A stretch of DNA of 64,000 nucleotides from positions 846,526 to 910,525 of the forward strand of contig CAJNDS010002191.1 of the NCBI GenBank assembly GCA_905221605.1. Direction: 5' to 3'. The notes beneath the pieces were generated by a model, which had not been told where the DNA came from, searched no databases, and was given only the letters and a program-made list of their open reading frames with translations. A program made the position numbers and the translations under genes. Every line of letters starts with the position of its first letter. The stretch's first letter is position 1. This document shows, piece after piece, positions 29,604 to 40,707 of the stretch. Source of the stretch: Symbiodinium natans. Its lineage: Eukaryota > Sar > Dinophyceae > Suessiales > Symbiodiniaceae.

Positions 29604-30639
29604 TTAGCAGGCTGTGTCCAAGTCCCAGGAGGATCTCCCTCGTTTCATCCTTCGGACGTGAGGAGGGGGCTGCGAGCCTGGGTTTTCGAGCCACACAACT
29701 TCCTGTTCAACTTCCCTGGCGTCGTCCTCCAAAAGTCTCTGCACGTACGTCGGGGGGGGAGGGTCAATGAGGCCCCGGCCGATGTTAACCTCATGGGGGT
29801 CATCACGGGGGGGTGGGGGGGCTTCGGCGGTTTCATCCGAGCTGGCTACCTCAATCGCCTCCTCGTGTCGCAGCCCCAGGGCATCAAGCGCAACCAAGGG
29901 TGGGGTCGGCGCGAGTTCCCGAGATCGCACCAGGATGTGTGGGATGGTAGTCTGGTACCCCTGCCCTGGGCGGATCAGGTGCTGCTTATAGAAATCATGC
30001 TGGGCCTCAGTCGGAAGGCAGAAACCATGCGAAAGCATCAGGCTACGCACATGTACAGCAAGGTTCATCACATTCTTCGTGCAAAAGGCAACCAGAATCA
30101 CTCTGCGGGCATCACTTTGTTGCGGTGGAATACCAGCGTGCTGGATACGGCTAGCCGTGAAAATGAGGGGCTTTTGATAGGCGTCATACACCGTTCCCTG
30201 CATTCGCACCCCTGTGTCCAGCGTGAACGAGTCCGTGCCCCCCACATCTCGCAGCCACGTGCCCCCACCATGCGCATGACTAGTGAGCCCCACAACAACA
30301 TTGGGGACATGGGCGTTCTGCGAATCCACATGGGCCCCCCTCGGTACCCCCGTGCGTACCATGATGCCTGAGAAGGGGATCCCGGGCGCCTTATGGCGAA
30401 CAAACCGAGAGGAGTTGGGACACACATGGGAGGTCAAAAAGATTCCGGAGGGGCCTTTTGGGAGTGCGTGGATTGGCCCCCGTCAGGAGGCAGCGATATC
30501 TGGTGGGCCCCTGCATCGCCTGCGTCGGTATCAAGTCATAAACCCCCAGGATATCCTCAGGCCTCAGGGGAGCGTCAGTGGACAACAGTCGAAATGCCTG
30601 ACTTTCCGCATCCTCCACCCTTTGTAACCGGCTCATCAA
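29604..30639 (-). pseudogene. 2-oxoglutarate/Fe(II) oxygenase-like ORF, frameshifted
   Basis: The main frame (30437 to 29604, 277 residues) shows HVD at 36-38, a GGG turn after a beta-rich stretch (VPNVVVGLTSH), a distal H100 in SRIQHAG and R111-R112 leading into VILVAF: the HxD...H...R arrangement of the double-stranded beta-helix oxygenases. A second frame upstream (30639 to 30391) reads as the preceding part of the same protein, so one base has been gained or lost near 30430. The Pro-rich, acidic C-terminal tail is unassigned. It lies on the same strand as the LINE and in repeat-rich DNA, so it is probably part of an old mobile element rather than a host gene. Iron binding is inferred from the motif spacing only. 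Confidence 0.5.
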
Positions 30640-30986
30640 TCGAGGGCTAGGGGATAGGACGGCCCGAGAAGGTTAGTGCCCCGGGGTCTGCCTAGCACGC
30701 AGTCAGTGTTCTTCTTGAGCTTCGCATGCACACACACCAATGCAGTCTAGGCACTGAGGGCAAGGCAGACATGCAACATGCAGGAACTGTGACTGCCTAG
30801 ACCAAACAAAACATTGCCCAGCACCAGCATCTGCCCACCATTTTTGTGCGTGTTGACAGTTCAGCCGGCGAGTCCCCCGCTACGGTATGTACACTCCCCC
30901 ACAGTGGGATGCAGTCATGCATTCAGGGCTCCATGCATTCAGGGCTTAGGGTGCAAAGTATGTGGGGGGAGGGGAGGTGTGGAGGA

Positions 30987-31012
30987 GGGGGGGGGGGGGG
31001 GGGGGGGGGGGG
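30987..31012 (+). repeat. poly-G run
   Basis: About 26 consecutive G after a G/A-rich lead-in. Shorter G-runs occur at about 29109-29121, 37790-37808, 51379-51392 and 53655-53684. Exact lengths are uncertain. Confidence 0.85.
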
Positions 31013-31039
31013 CATGCACAGCAGGCATCCAGGCCAGGT

Positions 31040-31260
31040 TCGTAATTCCCAAATTCAGCGATGCCGTTAGTACAGACGAATTCCAAATTTATCATGCAAG
31101 ACATACTCAGATGTTGACATTCACGAATTCAAGTAAATTCATAAGCTCAGACGAATTCCATCTCTCAATTAGTGAATTAGCGAATTCCCACTCCAAATTA
31201 GTGAATTAGTGAATTAGAGAATTCAAGCATTCTGGTATTCTTGTATTCACAAATTCAGCC
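31040..31260 (-). repeat. AATT-core repeat, probable LINE 3' tail
   Basis: About fifteen AATT cores in 220 bases, five of them in GAATTC, and on the minus strand an 8-base (CTAATTCA)-like tandem. It lies downstream of ORF3 in the LINE's orientation and may be its untranslated region or simple-repeat tail. Confidence 0.55.
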
Positions 31261-31472
31261 CTTTGGGCCAGTGCAAAAGGCAGAACATGCCAAGAGGCAA
31301 AACATGCATGGGGGAGGGGGGGGTCTCCTACATCAGCCACTGGCAAGTGAGATGACGGGTGCCCCCTAGCGAAATACAGCAGGGAGTAGAAAATAAATAC
31401 GAGGGTCCCTCCAAAACTGTAGACTAGTATCAAGGGGGGGGGGGGAACCCATCTTCGGTTTCATGGATGCGA

Positions 31473-32628
31473 TCAACCATGGTGCGTAGGATTCAGTAGA
31501 GCTCGGATGAAGTTTTCGCCCGGGCCAACCACGGTGATCTGGGGGCTTTGGGGGTGGCCCGCCTGCGGAATGGCCTGTTGAAGGCTGAGAGGGCGGGCCC
31601 CCGAGGCTGCAGGTTCAATGCGGATCGTCGGGGCTTCCATAGATGGCTGACCACGGCCCGGCGGTGTCAGCACCGCTATGCGGTCCAGGCACTCGTAGAT
31701 GCCGTTGCGGATGTTGTCAACCATGCTCTGGTAGGTATTGAAGTTGGTACCCATGACCCCCGTGCACTCAGTGAGCGCCGTTCCCATGGACTCGAGCTCC
31801 CGATCCAAGTTGGTGAACCTCTCCGTGAGCCCCCAGAGATGACCGACCTCCTTGGTGACGTTGGCCACTTCGCGCCTGGCTTCCACCATCTCCTTGCTCA
31901 TCTCGTGCAGCACCGTTTGGATAGCGCTGTGCTCACCCTTGAGCTCCCCAGAGGTCGCACGGAGGGCCTTGACCTCAGCGAAGATCAGAGCCACATTTTT
32001 GCCGGACATAGCATGATCCTTGGAGAGGGAGGCCACTTCCTTGGACAGGCATCAGGGTTTGCTGGCGCTGCTCCGCCTCATCCAGGTACTTGAGCACGTC
32101 CCTGTGGCTCTCACTGAGCTGCGCCTTGCTTTCCATGACCCTCGACTTGCAGGCCGAGATCTCAGTGTTGCACGTGCCCAGGTCTGTACGAAGCCCATTG
32201 ATCTTGCCTTCCATGACCCCAATGCGTTGCCCAAGCACCTCAGCATGTTCATCCTGGAGCTGACGAGTCACCCCGTGGTGCTTTTCCAGCTTGGCATGGA
32301 GGTCACGCATATCAGACTCCCACAGCTTGCGGAATTCATGCAGGTCCTCCAACTTGACGTAATCCGTCGGCTGGGGGGCACTCGAAGGCATAGAGGAGGG
32401 TCCTGGGGTAGGTAGCTGGCGTCCCGTAGCAGCCAGGCGGCCAGGGGAGCGAGCCTTGCAGGCCAAGCCACAAAGTATCCCCACGCCAAGACAGGCGAGC
32501 AGGATAGCCGCCACTGTATACAGCCCATCATCACCAACCAAAGGTCGGAGCAGTGCCTCGCCCGCAACACGAAGCGAGATGGCCTCCAGCGCGAAGGGTC
32601 CCATGTCCATGGCTGCGGAGAGTGACAA
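31473..32628 (-). pseudogene. LINE ORF3: transmembrane plus coiled-coil protein, one frameshift
   Basis: The first frame (32628 to 31975) starts with a short region, then a hydrophobic helix (TVAAILLACLGVGILCGLAC) and a long coiled coil rich in heptad-like Leu/Glu/Lys. The coiled coil continues in a second frame (32036 to 31473) after a one-base shift near 32040, where the reading LSKEVASLSKDHAM resumes the heptads. Together about 385 residues. It begins 78 bases after the RNase H stop. No family was recognised. A third ORF of this type is unusual for a LINE. Confidence 0.65.
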
Positions 32629-32706
32629 TTAGGCGCTGTAGGGGTTGTTGAAGCAAAAAGGCTACATTTCACTGCCCGTCCTGCCCCCCCCCTCCTCGCG
32701 TCAGAT

Positions 32707-35700
32707 CTACCAGACATGCAGCGGTGGCAGCTCTGCACCAGGCGCAGAAAACACAGCACAAGAGTAGTCTGGGCGTCTAGTTAGAACTTGCATGTGTTGG
32801 AAGAGCACAGCTTGCTTGGCCGCAATATCGGCAACCTCATTGAGCGGGTGACCGTGATGGGCTTTAACGTGCATCACCAAACACGCATGTCGAACCTCCT
32901 GCCACAACAACAAAAGCTGAGACACATCTTGTGCGTGCTTGACCGTGCTGATGGAGGACTGTAGGGTTTGCACAACATGCATGGAGTCTGTTTGCAGTAG
33001 GAACGATGACTGCGGGAAGAGTTGCAGTAGAGTGCGAACCGCCTTAAGTCCCTGAGTCGCAGCCAGGATCTCAGCCCTGATGTTCGTAGCGCGTCCAGGC
33101 ACTGCTGCCTGAATGATAACTGCGTCCTGAAGAATGTCCCCGTAGGGGGGGAGAATGCACACCCCCACCCCTCCAATACCCCGAAAAGAGCTCCCATCAG
33201 TGGCCACCCTGAGCTGGGCCTGTTCCGTGTCATCCTGGAAACGGGGGACATGTTCGTACGCAGCATCATAAGGCTCCTCTACCGGCGGATGTCTCAGCGG
33301 GAGGAGGGAGAACAGGTCCCCCGAGTGTAGGAGCTTCCTCCCCCTAAGGTCAACATCCTCAAGGCAAGGGTAGAAGGTTCCCCCCAACCCTTTGGAGTTT
33401 AGCCAATCACGAGTGAAGGTTCCCCACCTGGCACGATCCCGAGCAACCTGATCCCAGAAGAGCGGCTCCCACGGTTGTCTATGGTCCTGCCATGCAAGAG
33501 TGAGCAGCCTAGCCGCATTGGGCCAGTTGCCCAGCGCACGTCTAGTGCGGCCTTGGTGGACGAGGAGCCAGCGAACACTCCGAACTTCAAGGGCCTTAGT
33601 GAGGGGGCGGGCCTGGGCGTAAGGAAACCTAGCAGCGTGTCCCCAGTAACTAAAAAAGGCAGACGCCTGTATATGTTCCCATGGAAGCTGGTGGCACGCC
33701 TGCGCGCACATGCGAGCCGCCCGACGGGCAGCTATCCAAGAGTCAGTAACCCCCTGAAGTGGGTCACGAACAGGTCGAAGCATCGACAGGAGGAAATTAG
33801 TGTGCGTCGTGCGGAGCAGCTTCGAGACCGCAGCAACAGGACGGACCGCTGCCGACATCCATCTCCATCTACTCGTGACAAAGGCAGACAAAAGAGCCAG
33901 ACGCCTAGCCACAGTTGAGGCACTATGGGTCAGAAAAGACACATATGCATAAATCGAGTTCGTGGCCTGAATGATCCTGGCAGCTAAAGTAGCCTGACAC
34001 GTGACCGCAAAACCTAGCAGAACCCCCAGGTACACAAAGGAGGAGACCTTAGTCAGCGGGAGTTCAACGGCGTCCTCCAAGCTGGGCCATTCATCCTGGG
34101 ATTGGATATACTGGGACTTAGTCAGCGAGAGTGAAAGCCCAACAGTCTGCAGTTCCTCCGTGAGGTCACGGAGCATTCTGGAGAGCTGCGAGGGGGAGGT
34201 AGCGAACAGCAAAATATCATCAGCGTAGGCAATGCTAAAGAGAGGCCGCCTCCCCGACGAGTCCTTGATCCAAGTAGATTCAAGGCGCTCCCAGCGAGCA
34301 CAGAGTCTTGACAGAGCCCTGTCCAGCACTCGTGCAAATATCTCAGCCCCGTACGGGCTTCCCTGCAAGACCCCCCTACGCAGGGGCTGCGTCCAGGAGG
34401 CACCAAGAACTGAGATATTGACGGACGTCGAGGTGATCAGGCGCAGCAATGTCATCGCTTCTCCCGACGCCGGCATGTCCGCCAGGAGGGACGCAACAGC
34501 CGGATGCGACAAAGTGTCAAAAGCCTGACTAACGTCGAGCTTAGCTAGAATAAGAGGCCGTTTCCATTCCGCCGACAGATGCATGATATGCTTAGCCACG
34601 CAGACCGCATCCATAACCTGGCCCCCAGACTGACCTAGGACCTGACCACCCCCAAGAGGGGGGAACTGAGGGCGGAGCCGCAGCAAGAGTGCCTTAGTGA
34701 AAAGTTTACACGAAGCCGGCGACAAAACGATGGGTCGGAGCTGGGACGGGACACTCGGGGCCCGGACCTTCGGGAGCAGTGTCATGTGGGCCGATAGCCA
34801 GTCAGCAGGAAAGGGCACCTTGCCCTCCAGGTATCTATTGAGCTCAGAGACAAAAGAAGCCCCCAAGTCCGTTTGCATGGCAACCTTGAGGAGCTCATAG
34901 GACACTCCATCCGTGCCCGTGCTTTTGCCATTCTTGAAGGTCTCCAAGACCGAAGCAATCTCATCCCTAGTAAAGGGGTTTGGTTGCGGAATCACTCTGT
35001 ACTTGGATCTGAGCATGTTCACCGCCAAGTCAGGTGGGTGCAGGTCAACAGGGGTGTACTTGGCATAGAAATGCGCCTTCAAGGCCGACACCGCCTGCTG
35101 TCCCCACACCCATGCGAGCAGCAAAAAGACCGCGACTAGCCTGCGTAGACTGGCGCCTACGGAAGTATGTGATGGCCACAAAGTCCCCCGAAGCCGCCCT
35201 TTCAAGAAGCCGGGTCCTCCATTCCTTCTTGGCCACAGCTCGGGCATGGACCACCTCCAGCGCCAGGGCACGCTGGTCTTCCCGATCCGTTGCTTGTCGA
35301 CGGGCGGCGATGATCTCCAGAACATGCGGGGGGTCTCGATATCTAGAGGGAGTGTGTCTGACAGAGCACTGCGACGCCAGCCCTTGCCAGTCCTGGGGAG
35401 TCAGAACAGCGTCCGACCTGGATTTCAGGGCGGCAGCAAGGTCCGCACAGGCTTTCACTGAGCTGGGCACTTGGAGTTTCCATTTGCCACATTTGGTGGC
35501 CACATAGGCTCGGCGGGACTTTTTGACGCGCAGGAAGGAAATATGGGCACTACAAGCCTTATGGTCCGAACTAAGGATCGCAGCTGAGTCCCTATGCACA
35601 CGCTCATCGTAGCAAAGCATTTCCGGCACACGAAAGAGCACATAATCTATGCGACTAGAGGACCCACGAGTGTTCGACCACGTGCACTCCTGCGGCAAGG

Positions 35701-36237
35701 TGGAGGAAAGTTGAAAGTCCCTCAAAAAAAGCTGAAGCAACAGACCTCTGTAGTCTTGGGTTTGGGGGGAGACATGCACAAATTCATAATTCAAGTCACA
35801 TGCAAGAAGGAGAGAGTCAGCAGACTGAATATCATGCAGGAATTCACGCAAAGAATCAAATTGATGAGCCCAAACATGCATGCAGTCATCACGTTGAGAG
35901 TGTGGCAGATGCAGCGTGCACACAAATTCACGGGACTTCGAATTCCGAAGCACAACGAGGATACCAGCCGACAGTACATGCACCGAATGCAAATCAACCA
36001 TACGTGCAGTAGGGATAGCAACAGCTGTCCCGCGGAAGCAATCAGGTGGCGATGCACAGAAAACTGAGTAGGACTTATTCGCCAGGTGGCATTCCTCCAG
36101 GACCCAGTCAGAAGGACCCAGCCCTGCAAGACCTCCCAGTTCCTGAAGTCCGAAAAATTTCACCCTTCAGCCCCTGTCAGATCCCACACCTGCGGAAGGT
36201 GCTCAAGCGACTTACCCTGAACATTCCAAGTCAGCAT
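32707..36237 (-). pseudogene. LINE ORF2: endonuclease, reverse transcriptase, RNase H (two frameshifts)
   Basis: The start is taken at ATG 36237, whose frame opens with the endonuclease signature LTWNVQG but stops near 36165; the endonuclease continues in another frame to 35045 (GLQELGG, CDLNY, SRIDYVLF, SSDH), and from about 35100 the original frame resumes for the polymerase. RT motifs: TGTDGVSYELLK, QLRPIVLSP, LDVSQAFD, QGSP, YADD, YLG. RNase H motifs: TDGSS, RAEILAA, QTDSMHVV and HVKAHHGHPLNEVAD, with all acidic residues present. The two compensating one-base shifts, in or near short homopolymers (GAAGGG and GGGG), could be decay or sequence error. About 1,175 residues if continuous. Confidence 0.85.
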
Positions 36238-36273
36238 GGAGACACGACCGGGGCTCAAGGGGGCCTGTGAGTG

Positions 36274-37770
36274 TCACGAGCGGTCCTTGCCCGAAAGAGG
36301 CCCACGCTCCTGCCAGGCAGCAAAGAGGTCAGCCTCATTGAGCCCCGACACGAGAGCGAACCTGGCAGCCGAGACAGCCCATCCGGTGTAGCCACCCCGA
36401 GCGTCGGTCAGGGCAAGGTCGTGGGCTGTGGGGGGGGAGTGGGAAGGTCCTGGGGACGGGGCAAGAAGCATCTGATGCCTGCCCACAAAAACCTTCCCCC
36501 GCCAGTCAAATTCCGGCTGAGGGATCGCCTTCTCCGGCATCTTTCGCCTGATGGCGTCGTAGAAATCCTTGCACTGCAGAATAGCCCTGATCTTGTGCCT
36601 CTCCTCAAGCGTGCGATGACGCGACACCCAGAGAAAGCTGCCCTTAGACCCCTCCACAGCACTCGTCCATCGATCCTGTTTCAGGCGCTTGAGGATGTCT
36701 ATTTGGTAGTTACGCTTGGCGGGGAGGGACTTACAGTCAGAGGGAAAGCGAAGGGTTGCACGTACAAAGTTAGTGCGTTGCCCAGGAGCCCAAAGATCTG
36801 CTAGCGCGTCATAGACCCCACATTCGTGGAAGAGAGATCTGACCTCCCTTTCGGCAGCATAGCGGGGAGCCTCCGACCAGCCCCCTACTACCACCTGTAG
36901 CTCGGCTTCAATGTCCTTGGGGGAGCCGTTCATGCGGGGGGTCTGGGGCCCTGACACAGTCAGGTGATTAACCTGGTCCTGGAGCTCCCGGAGTCGGGTC
37001 TCAAGGTCCCTTAGATCTCTCATCTGAGCTTCAATGTCCTGAAGTTGTGAAAGCGTAACAGACTGCTGGACCTGGGCCTCAAGTGCTTGAATACGCTCTT
37101 GCGAGTCACGGTGCTGTCTTGCGTGCTCCTCGACCGTGCCCCGAAGGACATCCAGGCGTTTAGCTTGCACTCCCAGTTCCCTGCCCAGTTGTTCAACCGA
37201 CCCCGCCACCTGATCCTGTTTGGAGTGCATGGACTGCATGCTCGTTTGCAGTGCTACCACCCAGGGGGGGGGCACCGGCTCATCAGTCAGCATCGAGCGG
37301 GTGGGGGCCTTGGCCGGGGGGGGGTGGGCGACCTGTAGGGGAGGGCCAGCCCCGCGAAAGAGAGGGCCTTCCTCAGAGGCATCTTCACGAGCAATGTCAT
37401 AGCTCGGCACATGTGGGGGAACTCCGAATGCAGGCAGGGCCTCACCAGCCCCAGCACGGCGCGAGCGTTTGGCATCAGGAAGAGGAAGAGGCCCCGTAGC
37501 AGCAGCAAGAGCAGCAGCAGCGGCAGCATCAGCTTCAGCATCATCGACAACATGGATGACTGCATCCGAGGCCAAGGCCGTAGCAGGCGTAAGAGACAAC
37601 TCACCCAGATCCCGTCGAGCATCTTCACCATCCTCATCGATCCCACCCACCCCTCCCGGCATGACAGCAGCCCCAAGAAGAACCTCATCACCTGGGAAAG
37701 GGGGGAGCACACGCGGAGCCTCGCCCGCCGGGGGGGGAGAAAAAGAATGGGTCGTCCCCTCAGAGGCCAT
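36274..37770 (-). CDS. LINE ORF1: coiled coil plus RRM-like region
   Basis: The frame opens further upstream, but the Met at 37770 (MASEG) is preferred. An acidic/Ala-rich N-terminus is followed by a coiled coil at about residues 165-285 (heptads through VEQLGRELGVQAKRLDVL and LRDLETRLRELQDQV), then a globular part with an RRM-like pattern (LQVVVGGWSEAP ... TNFVRATLRF) and a basic C-terminal helix region. This order resembles the L1-type ORF1 protein, an RNA-binding trimer; the match is by layout, not by detailed similarity. The stop lies 37 bases before the endonuclease ATG, in the same frame. Confidence 0.65.
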   Translation of the reverse strand: MASEGTTHSFSPPPAGEAPRVLPPFPGDEVLLGAAVMPGGVGGIDEDGEDARRDLGELSLTPATALASDAVIHVVDDAEADAAAAAALAAATGPLPLPDAKRSRRAGAGEALPAFGVPPHVPSYDIAREDASEEGPLFRGAGPPLQVAHPPPAKAPTRSMLTDEPVPPPWVVALQTSMQSMHSKQDQVAGSVEQLGRELGVQAKRLDVLRGTVEEHARQHRDSQERIQALEAQVQQSVTLSQLQDIEAQMRDLRDLETRLRELQDQVNHLTVSGPQTPRMNGSPKDIEAELQVVVGGWSEAPRYAAEREVRSLFHECGVYDALADLWAPGQRTNFVRATLRFPSDCKSLPAKRNYQIDILKRLKQDRWTSAVEGSKGSFLWVSRHRTLEERHKIRAILQCKDFYDAIRRKMPEKAIPQPEFDWRGKVFVGRHQMLLAPSPGPSHSPPTAHDLALTDARGGYTGWAVSAARFALVSGLNEADLFAAWQERGPLSGKDRS

Positions 37771-37855
37771 GGCCTCAGAGCCACAGAGAGGGGGGGGGGG
37801 GGGGGGGGAGAGAGGACAAGACGCCCCGAGGACCAGCACAAGCACGTCACCAAAG

Positions 37856-37990
37856 GGGGTTTTAGGGTTTTTGGGGGGTTTAGGGTTTAGGGTTTAGGGT
37901 TTAGGGTTTAGGGTTTAGGGTTTAGGGTTTAGGGTTCAGGGTTTCAGGGTTTCAGGGTTTCAGGGTTTCAGGGGCTCCGGGTTTCCGGGT
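37856..37990 (+). repeat. TTTAGGG array with TTTCAGGG variants, at LINE 5' end
   Basis: About nine perfect TTTAGGG units then four TTTCAGGG units. Directly beside the LINE 5' end. Confidence 0.95.
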
Positions 37991-39047
37991 TTCATGCGCC
38001 TGGAGACCTTCCTAAACTTTCTGGAAAACAATGCACTTTAAGTTACTAGAGTTGAGAGAAGCCCACCCAGTGGCCACTGGTGGCCACTGGCTTCTTGGGG
38101 GTGGAGGCTCATTGGCACAGATCCGTGAGCACGCAAACTCCGTCCCTGACAATTACCCATGGCATGACTCGCTACCTACCCTAACACCCCTAGCCCCCCA
38201 AGACCGAAACCCCAAACTGACAGCTTTGGGAATCCCAAGTCTGAAGCGCTTTCCTAGTGGAGGGAAGGCTCCGGACGCTGAAGGCTTCCGGCAGCGAGCG
38301 AACGAGGTAGCGCAGAGCATTCAGGTAAATACCTAGGGGTGTGTGGGGTTCGGGGCCGAAGAAAGCCCTGGGATTTGGGGCTAAGAAAAGCTTGGAGGTT
38401 GAGTTCAGGGGTGGCGTCACCACTGGACAACCATGCTTGCAGTGAGATGGTTGCAAAGCCCTTTGACAACTATCCTCAAAGAGGCTCAAGGCGGGTTCCT
38501 CGTTTCAGAAACCTCAAACAGCCAAAATATAGTTCAGGCTTTCGTCTTCTAGGGCTTGTTGGGATCCTGCTGACTTCTTCTTGCCGGGTCTAAAGCTCTC
38601 CGGCTCCTCCTCCTTGAGGGTGTTTAGAGTTTGGTGCTTCCAGGGAGGAAGCAGGTGGGGGGGGGGGGAGGGTAGGCCAGGCCCCCCATAGCACCCCGGA
38701 CAGTTTAGTCGCCCATCAGACGCTCGAAGCTTGAGAGAGTTTTCTCCTCATTCTCAAAGCCACACACATACATACATATAAAGAACGCAATAACTCATCA
38801 TATAGTCTCATTGAACATAACCTTCTAACGTATCAGACATAACCAGGTATGAGATTAAGTTATAGAAAGCATGGAATGGGATAGACCGTCATAGACCTGT
38901 TTGAATTGAGAGCCTAACCTAATTTGAACTGAACTATAGTAGACGGCATCGACTTAAGCTTCGACTTGAACACTAAAAAGCCTAGGGTTGCGTTCGGGAT
39001 GTTCAAAGGGGGCACAGGGGAAAGTAAAAAGCATACAAACAGCACCT
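37991..39047. other. no supported gene
   Basis: Mixed-composition DNA with a G-run near 38660 and an AT-richer part at about 38750-38990. No coding segment could be supported. Confidence 0.4.
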
Positions 39048-39170
39048 TAGGGTTTAGGGTTTAGGGTTTAGGGTTTAGGGTTTAGGGTTTAGGGTTTAGG
39101 GTTTAGGGTTTAGGGTTTAGGGTTTAGGGTTTAGGGTTTAGGGTTTAGGGTTTAGGGTTTAGGGTTCAGG
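39048..39170 (+). repeat. longest uninterrupted TTTAGGG array
   Basis: About 17 perfect TTTAGGG units, the cleanest and longest in the window, ending in TTCAGGG. Its uniformity suggests it is younger, or more recently homogenised, than the other arrays. Confidence 0.95.
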
Positions 39171-39654
39171 GCTGAATTGAAGGCTGAGGGTGCCCAAAGG
39201 GCACATGTTCGGACGATCGCCGCGCCTGCAGCTTGAGCTCGCACGCTTCGACGGGTTGGGGGTTTAGGGTTCGAAGTACTTTTCGGATTTCTATAGGGGT
39301 GTGTGGGCTTAGGGTTTCGAACGTTTGGGGTGTAGGGACTGCGAGCGGCTCTTCTCTAAAGGTGGGGCCTTCGAGGGCCTCGCACCCCTGCGTCTCATCT
39401 CGCTAACCCCCCCCAACTCCTGAACCAAGAAACCCCTATGCCCTCAACCCTCCCCATGACTTCGCATTTTGGGTTTTAGGGTTTAGGGCAATTCGGGTAA
39501 CTGGGGTCATGAAGGCCTTAGGGTCATCAAGGGCAGCTACGGTAGTTTGGCTAGTTCGGGTAATAGCAGTGGGGAAATTAGGGCAGAGCTTCTTGTTTAT
39601 GTGAGCTTCTGGCTCATGCTTGGGCTTAGGGAGGAGGGACCCCCTGCAAGAAGG

Positions 39655-39757
39655 AAGGTCCCTGCCCAAACATGAAAACCTGGTGGCGGCACCTCAGCTG
39701 CATGGCGATCCTCCACTTCGCCTGCGTGGAGAACAGCTTGAAAATGGCTCAGGGGAC
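39655..39757 (-). CDS. candidate exon, unidentified protein
   Basis: On the minus strand a protein-like frame reads IFKLFSTQAKWRIAMQLR and continues CRHQVFMFGQG. Boundaries are uncertain: possible GT donors occur at CTGAG|GTGCC. Together with open segments at 39830-39962 and 40440-40690 it suggests one spliced minus-strand gene. No family recognised. Confidence 0.35.
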
Positions 39758-39829
39758 TTAGAGCTTCTAAACGCCTCGGCTCGTCCCATCTCATTCCAAC
39801 CCAGGTCCCTGAAGCCCAGGTTTCTTGGC

Positions 39830-39962
39830 CTCGCCCCAGAGTGGCGTGCTGCGGCGCGCGGCGACGCGACCGGCAGCAAACTGCGCGCGAAGCCAGGGGT
39901 AGGTGGCCTCGCGGATGAAAGCTTCGGCTTCGGGATGCGTTGGCCGGCTGAAGGAGCCTCGA
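39830..39962 (-). CDS. candidate exon, unidentified protein
   Basis: Minus-strand frame reading RPTHPEAEAFIREATYPWLR and then AQFAAGRVAARRSTPLWGEA. Composition and third-position GC look coding. Splice sites are not fixed. Confidence 0.35.
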
Positions 39963-40439
39963 AGCCAGGATTTTCTCAACAAGGACCTCGCCTTTTGCCG
40001 AAAAACTAGCTTGCTTGATCCCTTCACCCTACAAAAGCATCCAACAAGAGAAAGGCCTCTTCGCAAACAAAATACAAGCAAAACAAAAAAAGAAGAAGCC
40101 GCAACATCAGAGCCGTCAGGCCTCGAAGGTCACGAGGCGGCTGTCTTTGGGGCACCTCGCTGGCTTCGTTCTACTGGCCCTCCTGTCCACTTTTCGTGCC
40201 CTAGATATCTGGGGGCTGTCTCGCAACAGCGCCTTACAGCAGTGGCACACAAAAGGGATCGAGTTTGGGCTTGGTGAACTTGGGGGCTCGAGTTGAGGAG
40301 CTTCTTCTTCAGAAGCAGCGGGAATTGAGGACGCTGACCAGAGCCCAGCATATCTGGTGATCCCCAGCGTTGAGGGGCTTGGGGATGCTCTGGGCTTAGG
40401 GGGTTTGGGGGTACTGGGGTGGAGCTTGTGCAAGCTAGC

Positions 40440-40690
40440 ATGTCAAAGCTGGCCTTCGAAATGCCGCCACGGCACTTCAGAGCGTACACGGCGTGCTCAT
40501 TGGGCTCCGGGCGAAGTGCGATCGCGGCGCCAGTGAGCATCCTTTCAAAGGCAATCGTTTCGTGATCGAAGCCAACCCTAAGCAATCTGTGCGGGGCACT
40601 ACGAGCGTCGCACATGAGGCCAGGGTCGCCACGCATGGTCATCATCCCACTTCCAGCAAATCCCTGTCGACTTGAGCTCGAGATTCGACA
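40440..40690 (-). CDS. candidate exon, unidentified protein
   Basis: About 80 residues open on the minus strand with protein-like content (HRLLRVGFDHETIAFERMLT, then RPEPNEHAVYALKCRGGISK). Flanked at right by a CCCTAAA array (40708-40815), which for a minus-strand gene is the orientation expected at the start of an upstream intron. No family recognised. Confidence 0.4.
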
Positions 40691-40707
40691 CTCGATTCTC
40701 ACGAGCC

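Larger units (their letters stand above)
31050..37860 (-). mobile_element. non-LTR retrotransposon (LINE) with three ORF regions
   Basis: In 5' to 3' order on the minus strand: ORF1 (coiled coil), endonuclease-reverse transcriptase-RNase H, and ORF3 (membrane segment plus coiled coil). The catalytic motifs are intact, but at least three single-base frameshifts break the frames. The 5' end abuts a TTTAGGG array (37856-37990); the 3' end is set provisionally at the AATT repeats. An APE-type endonuclease plus an RNase H places it near the I/R1-like or other RNase H-bearing clades; no closer assignment is made. Confidence 0.85.

Noticed and set aside
36252-36259. Other GGCTCAAG words as spliced-leader relics
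   Set aside because: The 8-mer recurs by chance many times (for example near 7975, 21306, 22142, 36252, 38486, 53747) without the upstream half of the leader.
39048-39170. Chromosome terminus
   Set aside because: The array is internal, with unique sequence on both sides, and many opposite-oriented arrays occur elsewhere.
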